From contig NW_027331262.1 of assembly GCF_022965805.1 (NCBI RefSeq), positions 124,001-188,000 of the forward strand: a stretch of DNA of 64,000 bases, written 5' to 3'. Every line of letters begins with the position of its first letter. Positions within the stretch are counted from its first letter, which is position 1. A program made the translations under genes and the position numbers. The notes below the pieces were generated by a model that saw only the letters and a list, made by a program, of their open reading frames with translations, was not told the DNA's origin and searched no databases. Below are positions 1 through 11,183 of this stretch, piece by piece. The stretch comes from Primulina eburnea. Taxonomy: Eukaryota; Streptophyta; Magnoliopsida; Lamiales; Gesneriaceae.

Positions 1-307
1 AACTAATTAACCCAATTTTATTCCAAATCAAATGACGTGACCGTCTGCTAAACTAATCATGACTCTTGATTTTCTTTACGTGGAGTTATCTTCACCACTC
101 AATTCGTACACACGATTGTAGCACACGTACTACTTTGTTTCTTTCAAAATTCTTTGGACTGACACGTGTCCAGAGTTTGAATGGTCACGTACATATGTAC
201 TATTACCCGCCTCTTTTCAGTCTTACTTTTCGACTACGTCAAATTCTCCTTAGGGCAAGAACTACCTCATTCCTCGAATTTTCTTTCAGGCAATTTATCA
301 GTTATCA
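1..307 (+). promoter_or_regulatory. Upstream region of the accessory ORF, with TGACGTGA and a G-box
   Basis: This spacer lies 5' of the accessory ORF. It holds TGACGTGA at 33-40 and the palindromic G-box GACACGTGTC at 161-170. Both are kept in the homologous spacer of the second SIRE-like copy (TGACGTGA near 43512-43519, G-box 43639-43648), while surrounding bases have drifted. Knowledge: TGACG and CACGTG are bZIP/bHLH target cores in plants. Inference: the accessory ORF may have its own internal promoter. No clear TATA box was found, so this is tentative. Confidence 0.4.
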
Positions 308-2941
308 ATGGCAACCCAAATTCCCGCTTTCATGCTAAATTCTATGAAGATCAACTTTGGATCTATATTATCCTTCGGCGATGCTGAAGTTCAGAAAGTA
401 TTTCAGAAGCTTGAAGTTGCTGGTCTAAGAACATTTTTGGGACAATCTTCTCAGGATATCTATCCCAAAGAACTTCAGGATTTCTACTCTTCTGGCGTGA
501 TTGATTCTGAGGGAAATATCAAGTCTACTATCAATGATCAGTTGCTGATCATTTCTGAAGATTCTCTTGGTGATTTCTTTCATTTACCTTCTGAAGGTAT
601 GGCACAACTCTCAGATGTCAAGGCGTCTGATATTGAAGAGATGCAAGTCTCTCTTTCTATTGATGGACGAAAGATTAAGGTTTCAGATCCTAAGAAAGAA
701 CTGAAACATGAAGTTCAATTGCTAGCTGATGTTATTGCAAAAGGAATTTTGGCAAAAGCAGGATCATTCGCTGCTCTAACTTTAGAGAAATTTCAGGCCA
801 TTACCGTTATTATGGCTGGTCAAAAATTTAACTGGAAGCGTCTCATTTTTAATGTTCTGAAGAATATGTTTCTGTCTTCTAAACAATCCAAGGGCTTTGC
901 AGTTCAAATCAGTTATTTACTGAAAGCTAAAGGCTTAGTGGCTGAGGACTCTGAGAGAACATCGAAATTTAAGGTGTTCAATGCAAAGAACACAATGCCA
1001 ATCAAATCCAAAATGGACTTGACCACTACTCAGTTTGTGAAAATCAAACAGGAAATTGGGACTCAGTTAGCCGCTCCCAAATCAGTCAAGAAAACCAAAA
1101 CGTTGGCTCAACTGCAGATTGCCAAAAGAAAGTTGGTTTTGAGTTCATCAGAATCAGAAAAGACTCCATCTCCTCACATTGTGAAGAAGCCAAGAACTCA
1201 AAGGGTTAAAACAACTTCTGAGGTAACCAGTCCGACTGACAAAATGATTTCCTTCACTGATCAGCAACCTATAGAAGCAGTTCCTCTGCAGATTATTCCA
1301 CAAGATGATTCAGCAAGTACCATAAAAAAATCGGTTAGGACGCAAGCTCCTGTTACTCAAATATCTCGACCAATTGGTGTGGCACCTGCAAGACCTAAAG
1401 GGATAAAGTTTATAGAACCGGTGGAATCAACTCGAACAGGACTGGAAATCCCTCATATCTTGAATGGTGATAAAGGAAAAGAGAAATTGATTGTGGAACC
1501 CAGACCCTCAAACCCAATTCAGACTCATATTGATCTCGTATGGGCAAAAGTGAACAGTTTTGCTGCTGCAAAGACTAAGTCCTATGACGCTTGGGTAGCC
1601 TATCGTACTGAAGTTTTTGCCAAGCAACTGAAGGAGAAGTCCGAACTGAGAAAATTCATCAAGTTGGAGGCCTTCATTCTCCGCACGGTCAAAGCTGCAA
1701 CTATTGCTCAAGCCTTGGAGAGAAAAAGCTATTTCTTTGATCAGCTGAGAGCAAAGAAGTTGGCTCAAATTGTTGCTAAACTTAAGAACAACTACTTGCC
1801 AACTGCCCCTACTGCATATGCTGATCAAGCTGTAATCACTCAGCTTGACACTGATCTGATGGGGATACTATCTCGAATCAAATTTTGGGAATCGGATCAA
1901 GAACTCGTGGTCTACCAAGGAGATTCAGATGATGACAATGAGGAACAAGTTGAAACAGCATTCTCTGACAAAACAGCACCATCATCCGCCTTAGTTCTGG
2001 TTCCAACTGGAGAACCAGTTTCTGATAAGATTCCTTCACCACCTGTTGAACAACTACTATATACTGAAGCGGAGCTATCTCTTGCTCATATTGATGAAGT
2101 GATTCAAGCAGTGGTAGAGGAGTCCCACTTTAGTGCACCAGTTAATGATCCAGTTGATCGCTCTGCTGATCAAACCAATCTACAGGTCACTATTTCTTCA
2201 GTCGAAATTGTTCCACCAGACCAATCTGCTGATCAGGGCTTACAAATTGATATGCCAGTTGAATCAATTGATCATTCACTAGAGGCATCAGTTCAGGTTG
2301 TGTCACCATCAACTGTACAACATCCTCCCTCACCATCTTTAGATCAAGAAGAAAAGACTGCTGATGAGACTCCGGTTCAAGGGACAATAACTGGAACTGA
2401 TACTTCAGTTCAGCCAATTGCTGATACCAAGATAACTGACCAAGCCTTGGTCATTACTCAGCAAACAACAAGTGAACCAAGCACTTCTCATCAATCCAAC
2501 CCTCCATCTTCAGCAGATTTTGATCTCATTTTTGAGGAAGTCCAACATATGCAGGACAGCATGAATCAAATAATTTCGGCCATTTCCAAAATTCAAAATA
2601 CGCAACTTTCGCACAGTGTGAAGTTAGACGATACTCAGGAATCCATCAAAAGACTGAAGGCCATCGAATCTGCTGTTACCGCTCTTTCTTTTGCAGTCAG
2701 TGACATTCAGAAAAATAGAGGTATCATATCCGGTCTGACTGCCACTCAAGAACTCATTAATCAACGCGTCAACAATGTGGAATCGCTTATGTCTCGGAAA
2801 TTTGATCTACTGCAAGTCACACTGTCTACTGCTATTGAAAATATGTCATGCTCTGTCACGGTTCTTTCTTCTCACGTTCGCAAGCTATCTGACAAGATGG
2901 AGCAGTTTGACAAAAAGGGGGAAGAGCAGAAGAATTCTTAG
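308..2941 (+). CDS. Accessory protein of a SIRE-like retrotransposon (877 aa, uncharacterised)
   Basis: Intact ORF between the expected pol position and the 3' LTR, the place of the extra or env-like ORF in SIRE-type Copia elements. Residues about 1-235 look globular and hold the motifs GLRTFLGQSSQ, YPKELQDFY and AKAGSFAALTLEKF. Residues about 250-400 are basic and Ser/Pro rich; 415-560 are helical and Lys rich; 570-750 are acidic, Gln/Thr/Pro rich and low complexity. Residues about 755-870 have spaced hydrophobics typical of a coiled coil. I see no signal peptide or membrane span, which speaks against an envelope protein. A decayed homologue lies at 43787-46400. The start was chosen as the first ATG; in the homologue this codon is ATT. 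Function unknown; a structural or gag-like role is only a guess. Confidence 0.75.
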   Translation: MATQIPAFMLNSMKINFGSILSFGDAEVQKVFQKLEVAGLRTFLGQSSQDIYPKELQDFYSSGVIDSEGNIKSTINDQLLIISEDSLGDFFHLPSEGMAQLSDVKASDIEEMQVSLSIDGRKIKVSDPKKELKHEVQLLADVIAKGILAKAGSFAALTLEKFQAITVIMAGQKFNWKRLIFNVLKNMFLSSKQSKGFAVQISYLLKAKGLVAEDSERTSKFKVFNAKNTMPIKSKMDLTTTQFVKIKQEIGTQLAAPKSVKKTKTLAQLQIAKRKLVLSSSESEKTPSPHIVKKPRTQRVKTTSEVTSPTDKMISFTDQQPIEAVPLQIIPQDDSASTIKKSVRTQAPVTQISRPIGVAPARPKGIKFIEPVESTRTGLEIPHILNGDKGKEKLIVEPRPSNPIQTHIDLVWAKVNSFAAAKTKSYDAWVAYRTEVFAKQLKEKSELRKFIKLEAFILRTVKAATIAQALERKSYFFDQLRAKKLAQIVAKLKNNYLPTAPTAYADQAVITQLDTDLMGILSRIKFWESDQELVVYQGDSDDDNEEQVETAFSDKTAPSSALVLVPTGEPVSDKIPSPPVEQLLYTEAELSLAHIDEVIQAVVEESHFSAPVNDPVDRSADQTNLQVTISSVEIVPPDQSADQGLQIDMPVESIDHSLEASVQVVSPSTVQHPPSPSLDQEEKTADETPVQGTITGTDTSVQPIADTKITDQALVITQQTTSEPSTSHQSNPPSSADFDLIFEEVQHMQDSMNQIISAISKIQNTQLSHSVKLDDTQESIKRLKAIESAVTALSFAVSDIQKNRGIISGLTATQELINQRVNNVESLMSRKFDLLQVTLSTAIENMSCSVTVLSSHVRKLSDKMEQFDKKGEEQKNS

Positions 2942-3050
2942 TAGTACAGCAGTATTGATTGTATCAGATTTCTATTATTTCAGTTGTTGATCTTATTTTA
3001 TCTACTATGCAGAATTCAGTTATTTATTCCAAGTTTTGTCAAAACACCAT

Positions 3051-3062
3051 AAAGGGGGAAAT
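3051..3062 (+). other. Polypurine tract of the SIRE-like element
   Basis: AAAGGGGGAAAT lies directly before the LTR start TGTTGG. The second copy has the related AAAGAGGGAAAT at the same place (46524-46535). It is the expected primer for plus-strand DNA synthesis. Confidence 0.75.
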
Positions 3063-3997
3063 TGTTGGAAACTTAATTCCGACGTTTGACAAAAGACTCA
3101 ATTGAATTCAGCAACTAAAAGCTACCAACTGATCGACTTAACTGAACCTAGCTTAACTGATATTTCAGCAGATATTCTCGCCAGTTCATTCTCGCCAACT
3201 GATTTGTTATCAGCTGATCTTTCAGCTGTACACGTCATAAAGTGAAAACGACAACCGACAAATAGTACAGTCTTCTGCGAACTGGTAGTGGATCGCCGCA
3301 TTTCAGAAGTTGCAGTGTACGATCCATCAGGGAATATTGACGTGGCAAACAACGGCTGTTATTCAAATAAATGTTACCGTTGACAGAAGCCTATAAATAG
3401 TCGAAGAGAGCAGCTGAAGAACTACCGATTCTGAACTACTCATTTTACTTGCTGTTACTCTGCGAAAATATTCTCTCAACTTCGTCAAATCAAAGCTCAA
3501 GCTTATCAGTTTTATCAGTAGCATTCAGGCTACGTTTTGAGCTAGAAAAAGCACTTTGTAATCTTTGATAAATTGTACAAGTTGTGCTAAGATCAGTTGT
3601 GATCTGTAAAAGAGTTGTTAACTAAGAGTTTCAGTTTTGGCAATAGATAAGTCCAAACTGAAGTGGGTCAGTACACGTTATTGTATTTGATCAAAGTCTT
3701 TTAGTGAATATCCTATCTTTGTGATAGAAGGGGTGACGTAGGAGTTATTCAAGTCTCCGAACATCCAGAAACATTTCCTGTGTTATTTACTTTCAGTTAT
3801 TCATTCTATCTTTCAGTCAGTTAGTTTTCTGCAACTGTTTTATTCAGTTTAACTGATTGTTATCGACCGACGAGATACTTGAGTCAGTTTGTAACAAAAC
3901 TGTACCCAACCTTTCGAAGAAGTTTTAATCTAGCAAGTGTTTATTCAACCCCCCCCCCCTTCTAAACACTTTCACGCTGAGTTAACCGATCCTATCA
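3063..3997 (+). repeat. 3' LTR of the SIRE-like element
   Basis: About 935 bp, TGTTGGAAAC to CCTATCA, homologous along its length to the LTRs at 18811-19713 and 46536-47519. It has a TATA box at 3392-3399 and a C-run near 3949-3959 close to the end. Upstream of the TATA box it is rich in AACTGA/TCAGTT words (about 3100-3250). Confidence 0.85.
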
Positions 3998-4002
3998 AAT
4001 TG

Positions 4003-6034
4003 TGATTCTGAATTGACTGGAAAGTATTTATATCGAGAATTTCCACAATATTACACATGGATAAAATCCGGAAAAAAATGGATTCGTCAAAGAGGCAACA
4101 ATAAAGTGGTTGGGAGAGTATATTTTGTGTCACCATATGAAGGTGAGAGGTTTTATCTCCGTATCCTTTTAAACCATGTCATGGGCTCAATATCTTTTGA
4201 AGATCTGATGATTGTGAATGGGGTAGCATATTCAACATTTAAGGAGTTTGCTCAAATGAGAGGACTTCTTCAACATGATGATTATGTAAAAAAAATGTAT
4301 CCAAGAAGCACAATCTGTTAAAATGTCATCTTCATTTAGAAGGTTATTTGTATCCGTACTGGTGTTCTGTCAACCAACAACAGTTCGAGAACTATGGGAT
4401 GAGTTACATCCTTGCATGTGTGAAGATTATGGTAGAGAAATTTCATCGAGTAACATAATCATCAATAAGTTATTGCTTGATATATGAATGTTGTTGCATA
4501 AGTACAAAAAGAAACTTGATGCTTTTGATTTGCCATCAATAAGTGCTGAGTTTTTCGAAGACACCACGTTAACAAGAATAATTGAGGATGATATTTCTTA
4601 TCAGATTTCTGATGATGATTTGAAATCTATTGAACGTTTGAATGCTCGGTAGAGGATTGTGTTTGACAACATCATAGAAAGTAATATTATCCATAACTAA
4701 TCAAAACTTTTCTTCATTGATGGTCTAGAAGGTACTGGTAAGACCTTTTTATACCGCTCAATGTTGGCACATTTGAGAAAAATAGGTAAAATTATAATTG
4801 TGGTAGCAAAATCTGGAATAGTTGCGACACTGTTGCAAGGAAAGAACTGCACATTCACGTTTTCAAATTCCACTTAGACCAACCGCATCAACACTGTGCC
4901 AAATAAAAAAACAGACATAAATTGTAGATCTAATAAGGCGTGCATCAGCTATAGTATGGGACGAGGCTCCAATGGAAAATCGCTATGCTTTTGAATCCGT
5001 CAGTAAGAGTTTCCAAGATATTATGGAAAATCAAATAGCGTTTGGAGGGAAGACAATGGTTTTGGTGGCGATTTTTGACAAGTGTTATCGGTTGTTAAAC
5101 GAGAGTCAAAGGCAGAACAAATTGCTGCAAGTATTTCAAAGTCAGCATTCTGACATTGCGTTAAGATAATACACCTTCAACAAAATATGAGATCTGCTCA
5201 AGATATTGAGTTCTCGCAATTTCTCTTGCGCATAGCTGATGGATTGCAACATACTGTGAATCGTGATTTCTTAAAATTACTAGATTCAGTTATCATACCG
5301 TGGGAAGGAGAACAATCAATTCATATGTTGATTGATTCTATTTTTCCTAATATGATAAATCATGTTAATGATGAAAAATATATAGTTGATAGAGCCATCA
5401 TCACACCAAAAAATGTTGATGTCGACAATATTAATCAAATGTTCATTCTCAAGTTTCCTGGAGAGGAAAAAGAGTATACCTCTTGGGATAGTGTAGAAGA
5501 CGACAATCACAATATTTTTCAAGAATAATTTTTGAATTCCCTTGGTCCAAGTGGTTGCCACCACATAAAATCATATTGAAAGTAGGAAGACCTATCATGC
5601 TCTTGAGAAATGTTGCGCCCGAATTTGATCTATGCAATGGAGCAAGATTAATATGCCGCAGTCTTGGTAGAAATTTTATAGATGCTGAGATCATAACAGA
5701 TCCTCACAATGTTACCAGATTCTTTCTGCATAGAATGCCCTTGAAAAATGAAGATAATTCTGGATTACCATTTGAGTTAACACGTCGACAGTTTCTCATA
5801 AGGCTTAGTTTTGCTCTGAAAATAAACGAAGCACAAGGTCAAACAATCCCAAATATTGGCATATTTTTGTGTAACCATGTGTTCAGCCATGGTCAGCTAT
5901 ATGTGGCACTTTCAAGAGGAGTCTCACAAAATTCTACAAAAAATTTGGTAAAAAATGAGAATTTAGAGCGTCAATCTGGTATATTCAAAAGAAACATGGT
6001 TTTCAAAGATGTATTGCTACCTAATAGAGAATAA
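4003..6034 (+). pseudogene. Decayed Helitron helicase (PIF1-like C-terminal half)
   Basis: Fragments in order resemble the Helitron Rep/helicase protein. 4013-4321 holds VGRVYFVSPYEGERFYLRIL and STFKEFAQMRGLL. About 4715-4760 encodes a Walker A motif, GLEGTGKTFLYR, and 4957-4980 a Walker B-like WDEAPM. 5555-6034 encodes the helicase C-terminus with GRPIMLLRN, INEAQGQTIPNIGIF and FSHGQLYVALSRG. These parts are separated by stops and frame changes, for instance near 4320, 4486, 4652 and 5526, so the gene is dead. The Rep nuclease half is not present; the SIRE-like LTR ends just upstream, which suggests that element split the gene. Helitron termini (TC start, hairpin and CTRR end) were not found. 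Confidence 0.85.
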
Positions 6035-6199
6035 TTAAGTGTGAGTAAGTCAACTCTCTTTATTCTAATTTTTTTTTTAAAAAAACATTATGTACAAATA
6101 GTTCAAAGACGCATTGCTACCTAATAGAGAATAATTAAGTGTGAGTAAGTCAACTCTCTTTATTCTAATTTTTTTTAAAAAAACAATAAGTACAAATAG
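6002..6199 (+). repeat. Direct duplication of about 100 bp (2 copies)
   Basis: A unit with TTGCTACCTAATAGAGAATA begins near 6002 and again near 6102, with few differences. The first copy includes the last codons of the helicase remnant, so the duplication copied the gene end and its downstream DNA. Confidence 0.8.
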
Positions 6200-8015
6200 T
6201 TACAATAATCAGTAAGTACATGCTACATGTTTCAACGTTAGAATTTGGGGATGCTATTAAGTTCCATTATCTCTGTTCAACCACATTTAGCTATATGTGG
6301 CACCATGTATTATGTCCATGTTTTTATATCTGCTCATGATTATCTATTTCTCATCCTCTATCTTATCACACCCCCCGAATAACTATTTTTGGCATTGATA
6401 CTATACTTTCTATATTTATTGAATCAAATTTAAGTACTTTGTTAGTGCCTAATGGATAAACATATTATTTATGATTTTTTGATTGTTGGTTTAAGTTGAA
6501 TTTTTTTTGTTGATTATGAATTTCCTTTGTGTTTTTTCCTCAAAAGATGAAGGATACTGGTTGCAAACAAAGTATTTGTATAAATAGCATACTCAATTCA
6601 ATGGATCAGATCTACTCGCCCCCATCTTCATCTGGTTTGTTTTTAACAATGAATTATTTTATAGTATATGATTTATTATGTTACTTTATTTTAGTGGTCA
6701 TATCAAATTCGTCTGTTCGTTTTGATCTTGCATATGAGATAATATATTTTTTACTAGCTTCAAGATCTTATGATCTAATATCTCACATATTCTCAACAGG
6801 TTCACTAAATCATTATATTAAGACTTTTTAGTCATTGTTTTATTATAATATTTATAGACAAACTTTGGTTGGTAGATTTTAACTCAAATGTTACTAGATC
6901 TAGCAGATTTAAGAATGTCAAATTTTGAACTTTTATATGACACATTTTCATTTTACTTATCTGACATATTTGAATATTTGTTGCATATGTATTTAAAGAT
7001 TCATGCATGAAAAAGGTGTATGATGGAGGTAGGAATCCAACAAATAATGTCCATAAATAGCCAAAGCCATGGGTTTTAAAATTCTTTGTATTATAATAAT
7101 AAACTCTACCTTAGCATGAATTTACAAATTTATTATTTACATTGTTCTATCTATTTAATTTGTTTATTTTTTCTATTTCAACTTAAGCAAAACATATTAT
7201 GTATATTTCGACCATGATTTAATTGTAGCGAAGTTAATTTTATAATTGTTTGTCTTAACATTACATTCTGCCACAATTGCTACAATTTGTATTCTTCCTC
7301 TTTGTCAAGTCATCTACTTACAATATTTCGGTTTTTGTCAATAAAAGAAGTTTGCTAATTTCTATTTTATTTTCCACGTATTTAGCAAAATCCTTGCAGT
7401 AGTTTACATTTTGTTCTGTCGTATCGATTTTTTATAGCACGCTTTAATAGATTGTTCAATTTATTTTGTATGTTTAGGTTGAAATATAGTATTATTCGAT
7501 AAAATGAATATTTTCTTATTACGCTTGGCCATAGAGAGTTTAGCTTATGCATAAAATGCTTAAAGATACAACTTGAATTTTTTTTTTTGGGCAATTTATT
7601 AGGTGAATGTAGAAGACAAATTTTAGGTTTTTATATTCAATAAATTTCAGTTCGATTATATTCTCATTATTTTTAGACAATTTTTTGACTATTTGTTTAC
7701 TTATTTTACATTGAAGTTTATTATTTTTCCACATGAAATGATATAACTGCTTCAAAAGAATATTATTTTTTATGATCAACACCTATATCATGTGAGGTAG
7801 CAAAATGAGTTTGGCATATTCATTTAAGCTTTGGAATCCCTTGCTTTTCATGGATCAACTACAAAATTTCTTACTGTCATGTTGTTGTAAAATCATGAAT
7901 GTTTAATATATTAGCCTCATATATTCATTGTGTGTGCTTCAGTGATTAGTCTAGAGAATCATTAGTTGTATGAGATAAATTAACATTTTTAAAAAATAAA
8001 TAATTGAATAGAAAC
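6200..8015. other. AT-rich DNA without recognised genes
   Basis: I see no coding potential above background and no recognised repeat. Short reading frames on both strands are low-complexity and match no family I know. It could be the downstream part of the Helitron or older decayed repeats. Confidence 0.5.
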
Positions 8016-9090
8016 TGTTGGGTTGAGAAATATAAGCAATCTTTATTTTGGTGATAACAAAAATCTTTACTGTGTTTCTAATATATTTATTTAAGTGTGT
8101 AGTTGCTAACTCAAGTTGGAAGTTGGAACTCGAATTTAGCCAAACTGAAAATCTAACGAGTTCATTGTTTTGATGATATCTCACAAATCGATAATGCAAA
8201 TTACAAAACTGTCAAAACCACTTAAAAGGAAACAAAATTTGAGAAAAATTATATTTCACGTCGGTGGTGATAAATCGAATGTTATCTAGGAAAACTGATG
8301 ATTGCAAGACCAAACTGATAGCACGAAAGCATCAATCAGTTGGACATGAGCAGTTGTGGTATTTTGGTTAGCCTGATCAGCTCGGTTATTCAAGTGAAAC
8401 GATTCAGTATGCGTTACGAAGTTAAGACGATGATCTATAAATCATATTCACAAGTCAAAGTAAAAAATCGGTAAGATGCTAATAAATAACGATGAAGATA
8501 CAAGTTCTGCATAGGCTGAAGTCGGCATACCTCATCAGTTTGGTTCAGTTGAGCTGGGTTCAGTTGAACAGATGAGCAAAACTAATTGACCAGTTGAGCA
8601 GATGAGAAAATCTAAACAAAAACATCAAAATTAGTTAGGATTGGGAAAAGGCGGAAATGACTGTTTCAATATCAGAAACAGTACAAAAAATTTACAAACG
8701 GTCATATTGTTGTATCTAACGTATATGTCATTGTTGGTGCCTATAATTACAACATTTTGAATATAAAATACAAGCTTTTGAAGGAGATTCAAAGCATGTG
8801 CAGCCTACATGAAGAAATGAGCTAGAATAAGAGAAAACTCAATGTGTGATATTTGAGAGATGAATACATTGTAAATGATTAAATCATCATACACAATCAC
8901 TTGCACATATAAATGAGAGTTGAGCTTCAAAGTTTAGTTGAGTGGGTCTTCACACAAAGACATTAAAGATTGTGTTTGTAGTCTTTGCATAAGATATATT
9001 ATATATTATGCGGATTATGAGGTTGCAACATACAATCAAGAGTGTGCTAGGAGTTTCAATCAGGTAAAAGATAAGTCATAAGTCGAAATG
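8016..9090 (+). repeat. Candidate Copia-type LTR, cut by the Gypsy insertion
   Basis: It begins TGTTGGGTTGAG, a common Copia LTR start. It has many AACTGA/CAGTTG words at about 8290-8620, then a TATA-like CTATAATTAC at 8741-8750, in the same order as the SIRE-like LTRs. It stops where the Gypsy LTR starts at 9091. No partner copy, primer site or target duplication is visible, so the call is tentative. Confidence 0.35.
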
Positions 9091-9260
9091 TGTAATGCCC
9101 GAGAATTTGATTACCGTAATTTGAAATGATTTGGGTATAATTACCGTAATCTTAGATTAATCTGGGATGATTTCTTGATTGATTGAAGTAATTATAGACG
9201 GAACGGAGTAGACCGGGAAAGACGAGAACAGACGCGGAATATATGTGTGAGGATATGCAT

Positions 9261-9620
9261 TCGCGCACATGCGCGACGGATAAGCGCGCACATGCGCGGA
9301 ATGCCCAGAATCTCTCGTGCATATGCGCGAGACAAGGGGCGCATATGCGCGAGGGGGGTGAAATGCCGAGGGAGAACTCCAGAGAGTTCGGCGCATATGC
9401 GTGATAGAGATAGCGCACATGCGCGTGACAGACAGAAGGCTCGGCGCATATGCGCGGGATTGACGGCGCATATGCACGAGTAGTTGGATACACGAGACAG
9501 TAGGTCTCGCGCATATGCACGGCGATGGGGCGCGCATATGCGCGAGCAGCCGAGAGCACCAGCGCGGAGACCCGCAGGTCTCGCGCATATGCGCGGGGGA
9601 AGTCGCGCATATGCGCGAGA
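9261..9620. repeat. Array of about 12 CGCGCATATGCGCG palindromes
   Basis: Twelve variants of the dyad GCGCATATGCGC lie 15-50 bp apart in the U3 part of the LTR. Variation is mainly CATATG to CACATG and loss of outer CpGs. The array ends about 40 bp before the (AT)n tract. Each copy is self-complementary and could bind a dimeric protein or form a small cruciform. Confidence 0.9.
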
Positions 9621-9660
9621 CGTGGTTTACAAAGGATGCGCCACTTGCCTTTCATGCATG

Positions 9661-9698
<38 letters not shown>

Positions 9699-10090
9699 TT
9701 GAATTGCTCGAAATCAGAATCAGAACAAGAAGAAAATGGAGAAGAAGGCTTCCGAGAAAGAAAGAAAAATCCTTACGCCTTTTGTGAGAAATCCGCTAGT
9801 CCGATTTTGAATCCGACTGTGGTACTATGTTCCTATCGACGTAGACTACAACTGGACATTGAGTATTGACAGGCTTTGAGTTCGAGACTTCTACAGAGTC
9901 AGAATATCATAAAGAAAGGTATAAATTAATGTTGAGTTGGGATTGCACAACTCGAGTAAGGTTTGACTCGAGTTTCCCTAAATCACATACTTAGTTTATT
10001 ACATTGATATTTGTAATTGATGAGATTGATGTTTGTAGGCTATTGATTCATAGCCACTGCATGTATTGATTACTGAGTCGTTGAGTCATG

Positions 10091-10243
10091 GGCTGATTCG
10101 CCTAGTCACCGGCTGATTCGTCTGGTTATTGACTGATTCGTCTAAACTTAAGCTAATTCGCTTACTTATAGGCTGATTCGTCTGGTTATTGGCTGATTCG
10201 CCTAATTCTTGACTGATTCGTCAATTCTGTGGCTGTTTCGCCC
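10091..10243. repeat. Degenerate tandem repeat, unit about 20-21 bp
   Basis: About seven copies of a unit centred on GGCTGATTCGTCTGGTTATT, each with drift. It lies in the LTR downstream of the presumed transcription start. The same array is at 15208-15361 in the 3' LTR. Confidence 0.8.
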
Positions 10244-10915
10244 AGGCACTGGATATATTAATTATATCGATGCCGTTTAGGGATTGATTCATTCCTATCG
10301 ACTGAGATTCGGTATATTTATCATTATCCAGACATCGGGATCCCTAGGTTAGAGTTGAATCGAGTCTGAGACGACGCGTCAGTGGAGTCGAGTCTGAGAC
10401 GACGCGTCGGTTGGGTTGAGTCTGATACGACATGTTGATTTACATTGTTTATATCATTCATGTTTATTGAATGCTTGATATTGATTTATGTTTCTGATTT
10501 AATACATGTTATGAATATTTCTTATATGATTTCGTATATGCTTCTATATGATTGCATGTATACATTGTTTATACTGGGATATTTATATCTCACCGGAGTT
10601 ATCCGGCTGTTGTCTTGTTTTGTATGTGTGCATGACAACATGTGGGGCTGGATCAGAGTCAAGAAGAGGATGAGAGAAGATTAGATAGCGTGGAGATCCG
10701 GGCTTCGAAGCAACATAGGATTCAGCACTGATTTGTAGTTGAACTCTTGTAGATAACACAAGATTGTATGTTTATGTTTAATATGTAATTTGAAGTAAAT
10801 TACATTACGTTTCCGCTTTGTATTTTAAAAAAAAATTTAGACCCTGTTTTATAATTGATTAATTAGTCCCAATGATGATTAAGAACTTGATTAGCGTCCG
10901 GGTCCCCACAACAGG

Positions 10916-10927
10916 TGGTATCAGAGC
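10916..10927 (+). other. Primer binding site, tRNA-Met type
   Basis: TGGTATCAGAGC lies just after the 5' LTR end. It is complementary to the 3' end of plant initiator tRNA-Met and marks the start of minus-strand synthesis. Confidence 0.88.
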
Positions 10928-11183
10928 GATAGATCCTTTAGACTGAGATAGAATTGGCTAGTGAGCGGGATAGATTGAGGCTTTCTTTCCTGCTTTTGAA
11001 TGCTAGCATGTCTTACTGCTTTATATACTACATGTTACTTGATGTATCTGATTTGATTGTGTAATATATATTATTGGGAACGAATTTGAACCGATTCTCG
11101 ATCAGCAGTAAGATGATCGGAAGAGGGGACTGAAGTGAAACAGGTTTATTGGATTGGGTTACTAATCCATTTGATTATCAGAT

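Larger units (their letters stand above)
1..3997 (+). mobile_element. SIRE-like Ty1/Copia retrotransposon, 3' part
   Basis: Seen: an upstream spacer, a long accessory ORF (308-2941), a polypurine tract (3051-3062) and a 3' LTR (3063-3997) that starts TGTTGGAAAC and ends CCTATCA. The same arrangement recurs at 43256-47519, where RNase H coding sequence lies further upstream. Gag, pol and the 5' LTR of this copy would lie left of the window. The base after the LTR starts AATTG, the expected target duplication, but its partner is outside the window. The sequence to the right is Helitron helicase, so the element probably inserted into that gene. Confidence 0.8.
9091..10910 (+). repeat. 5' LTR of the Gypsy element
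   Basis: About 1.8 kb from TGTAATGCCCGAG to GGGTCCCCACA, followed six bases later by the primer site. It contains the palindrome array (9261-9620), an (AT)n tract that may serve as TATA region (9663-9693), the degenerate 20-21 bp repeats (10091-10243) and a duplicated GAGTCTGAGACGACGCGTC block (about 10352-10410). Confidence 0.9.

Noticed and set aside
308..2941. Accessory ORF as a host gene such as a mucin-like or splicing protein
   Set aside because: Its position between pol-side spacer and polypurine tract, and the homologue in a second retrotransposon at 43787-46400, show it is element-encoded.
9261..9620. CRISPR-like spaced repeat array
   Set aside because: Spacing is irregular, the units are self-complementary and degenerate, there are no cas genes, and the array lies in the LTR of a plant retrotransposon.
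9152..9702. Long reading frames on both strands rich in Ala-His-Met-Arg and Arg-Ala-Tyr words
   Set aside because: They are by-products of the CGCGCATATGCGCG repeat, which lacks stops in most frames. They lie within LTRs and recur at 14115-14987.
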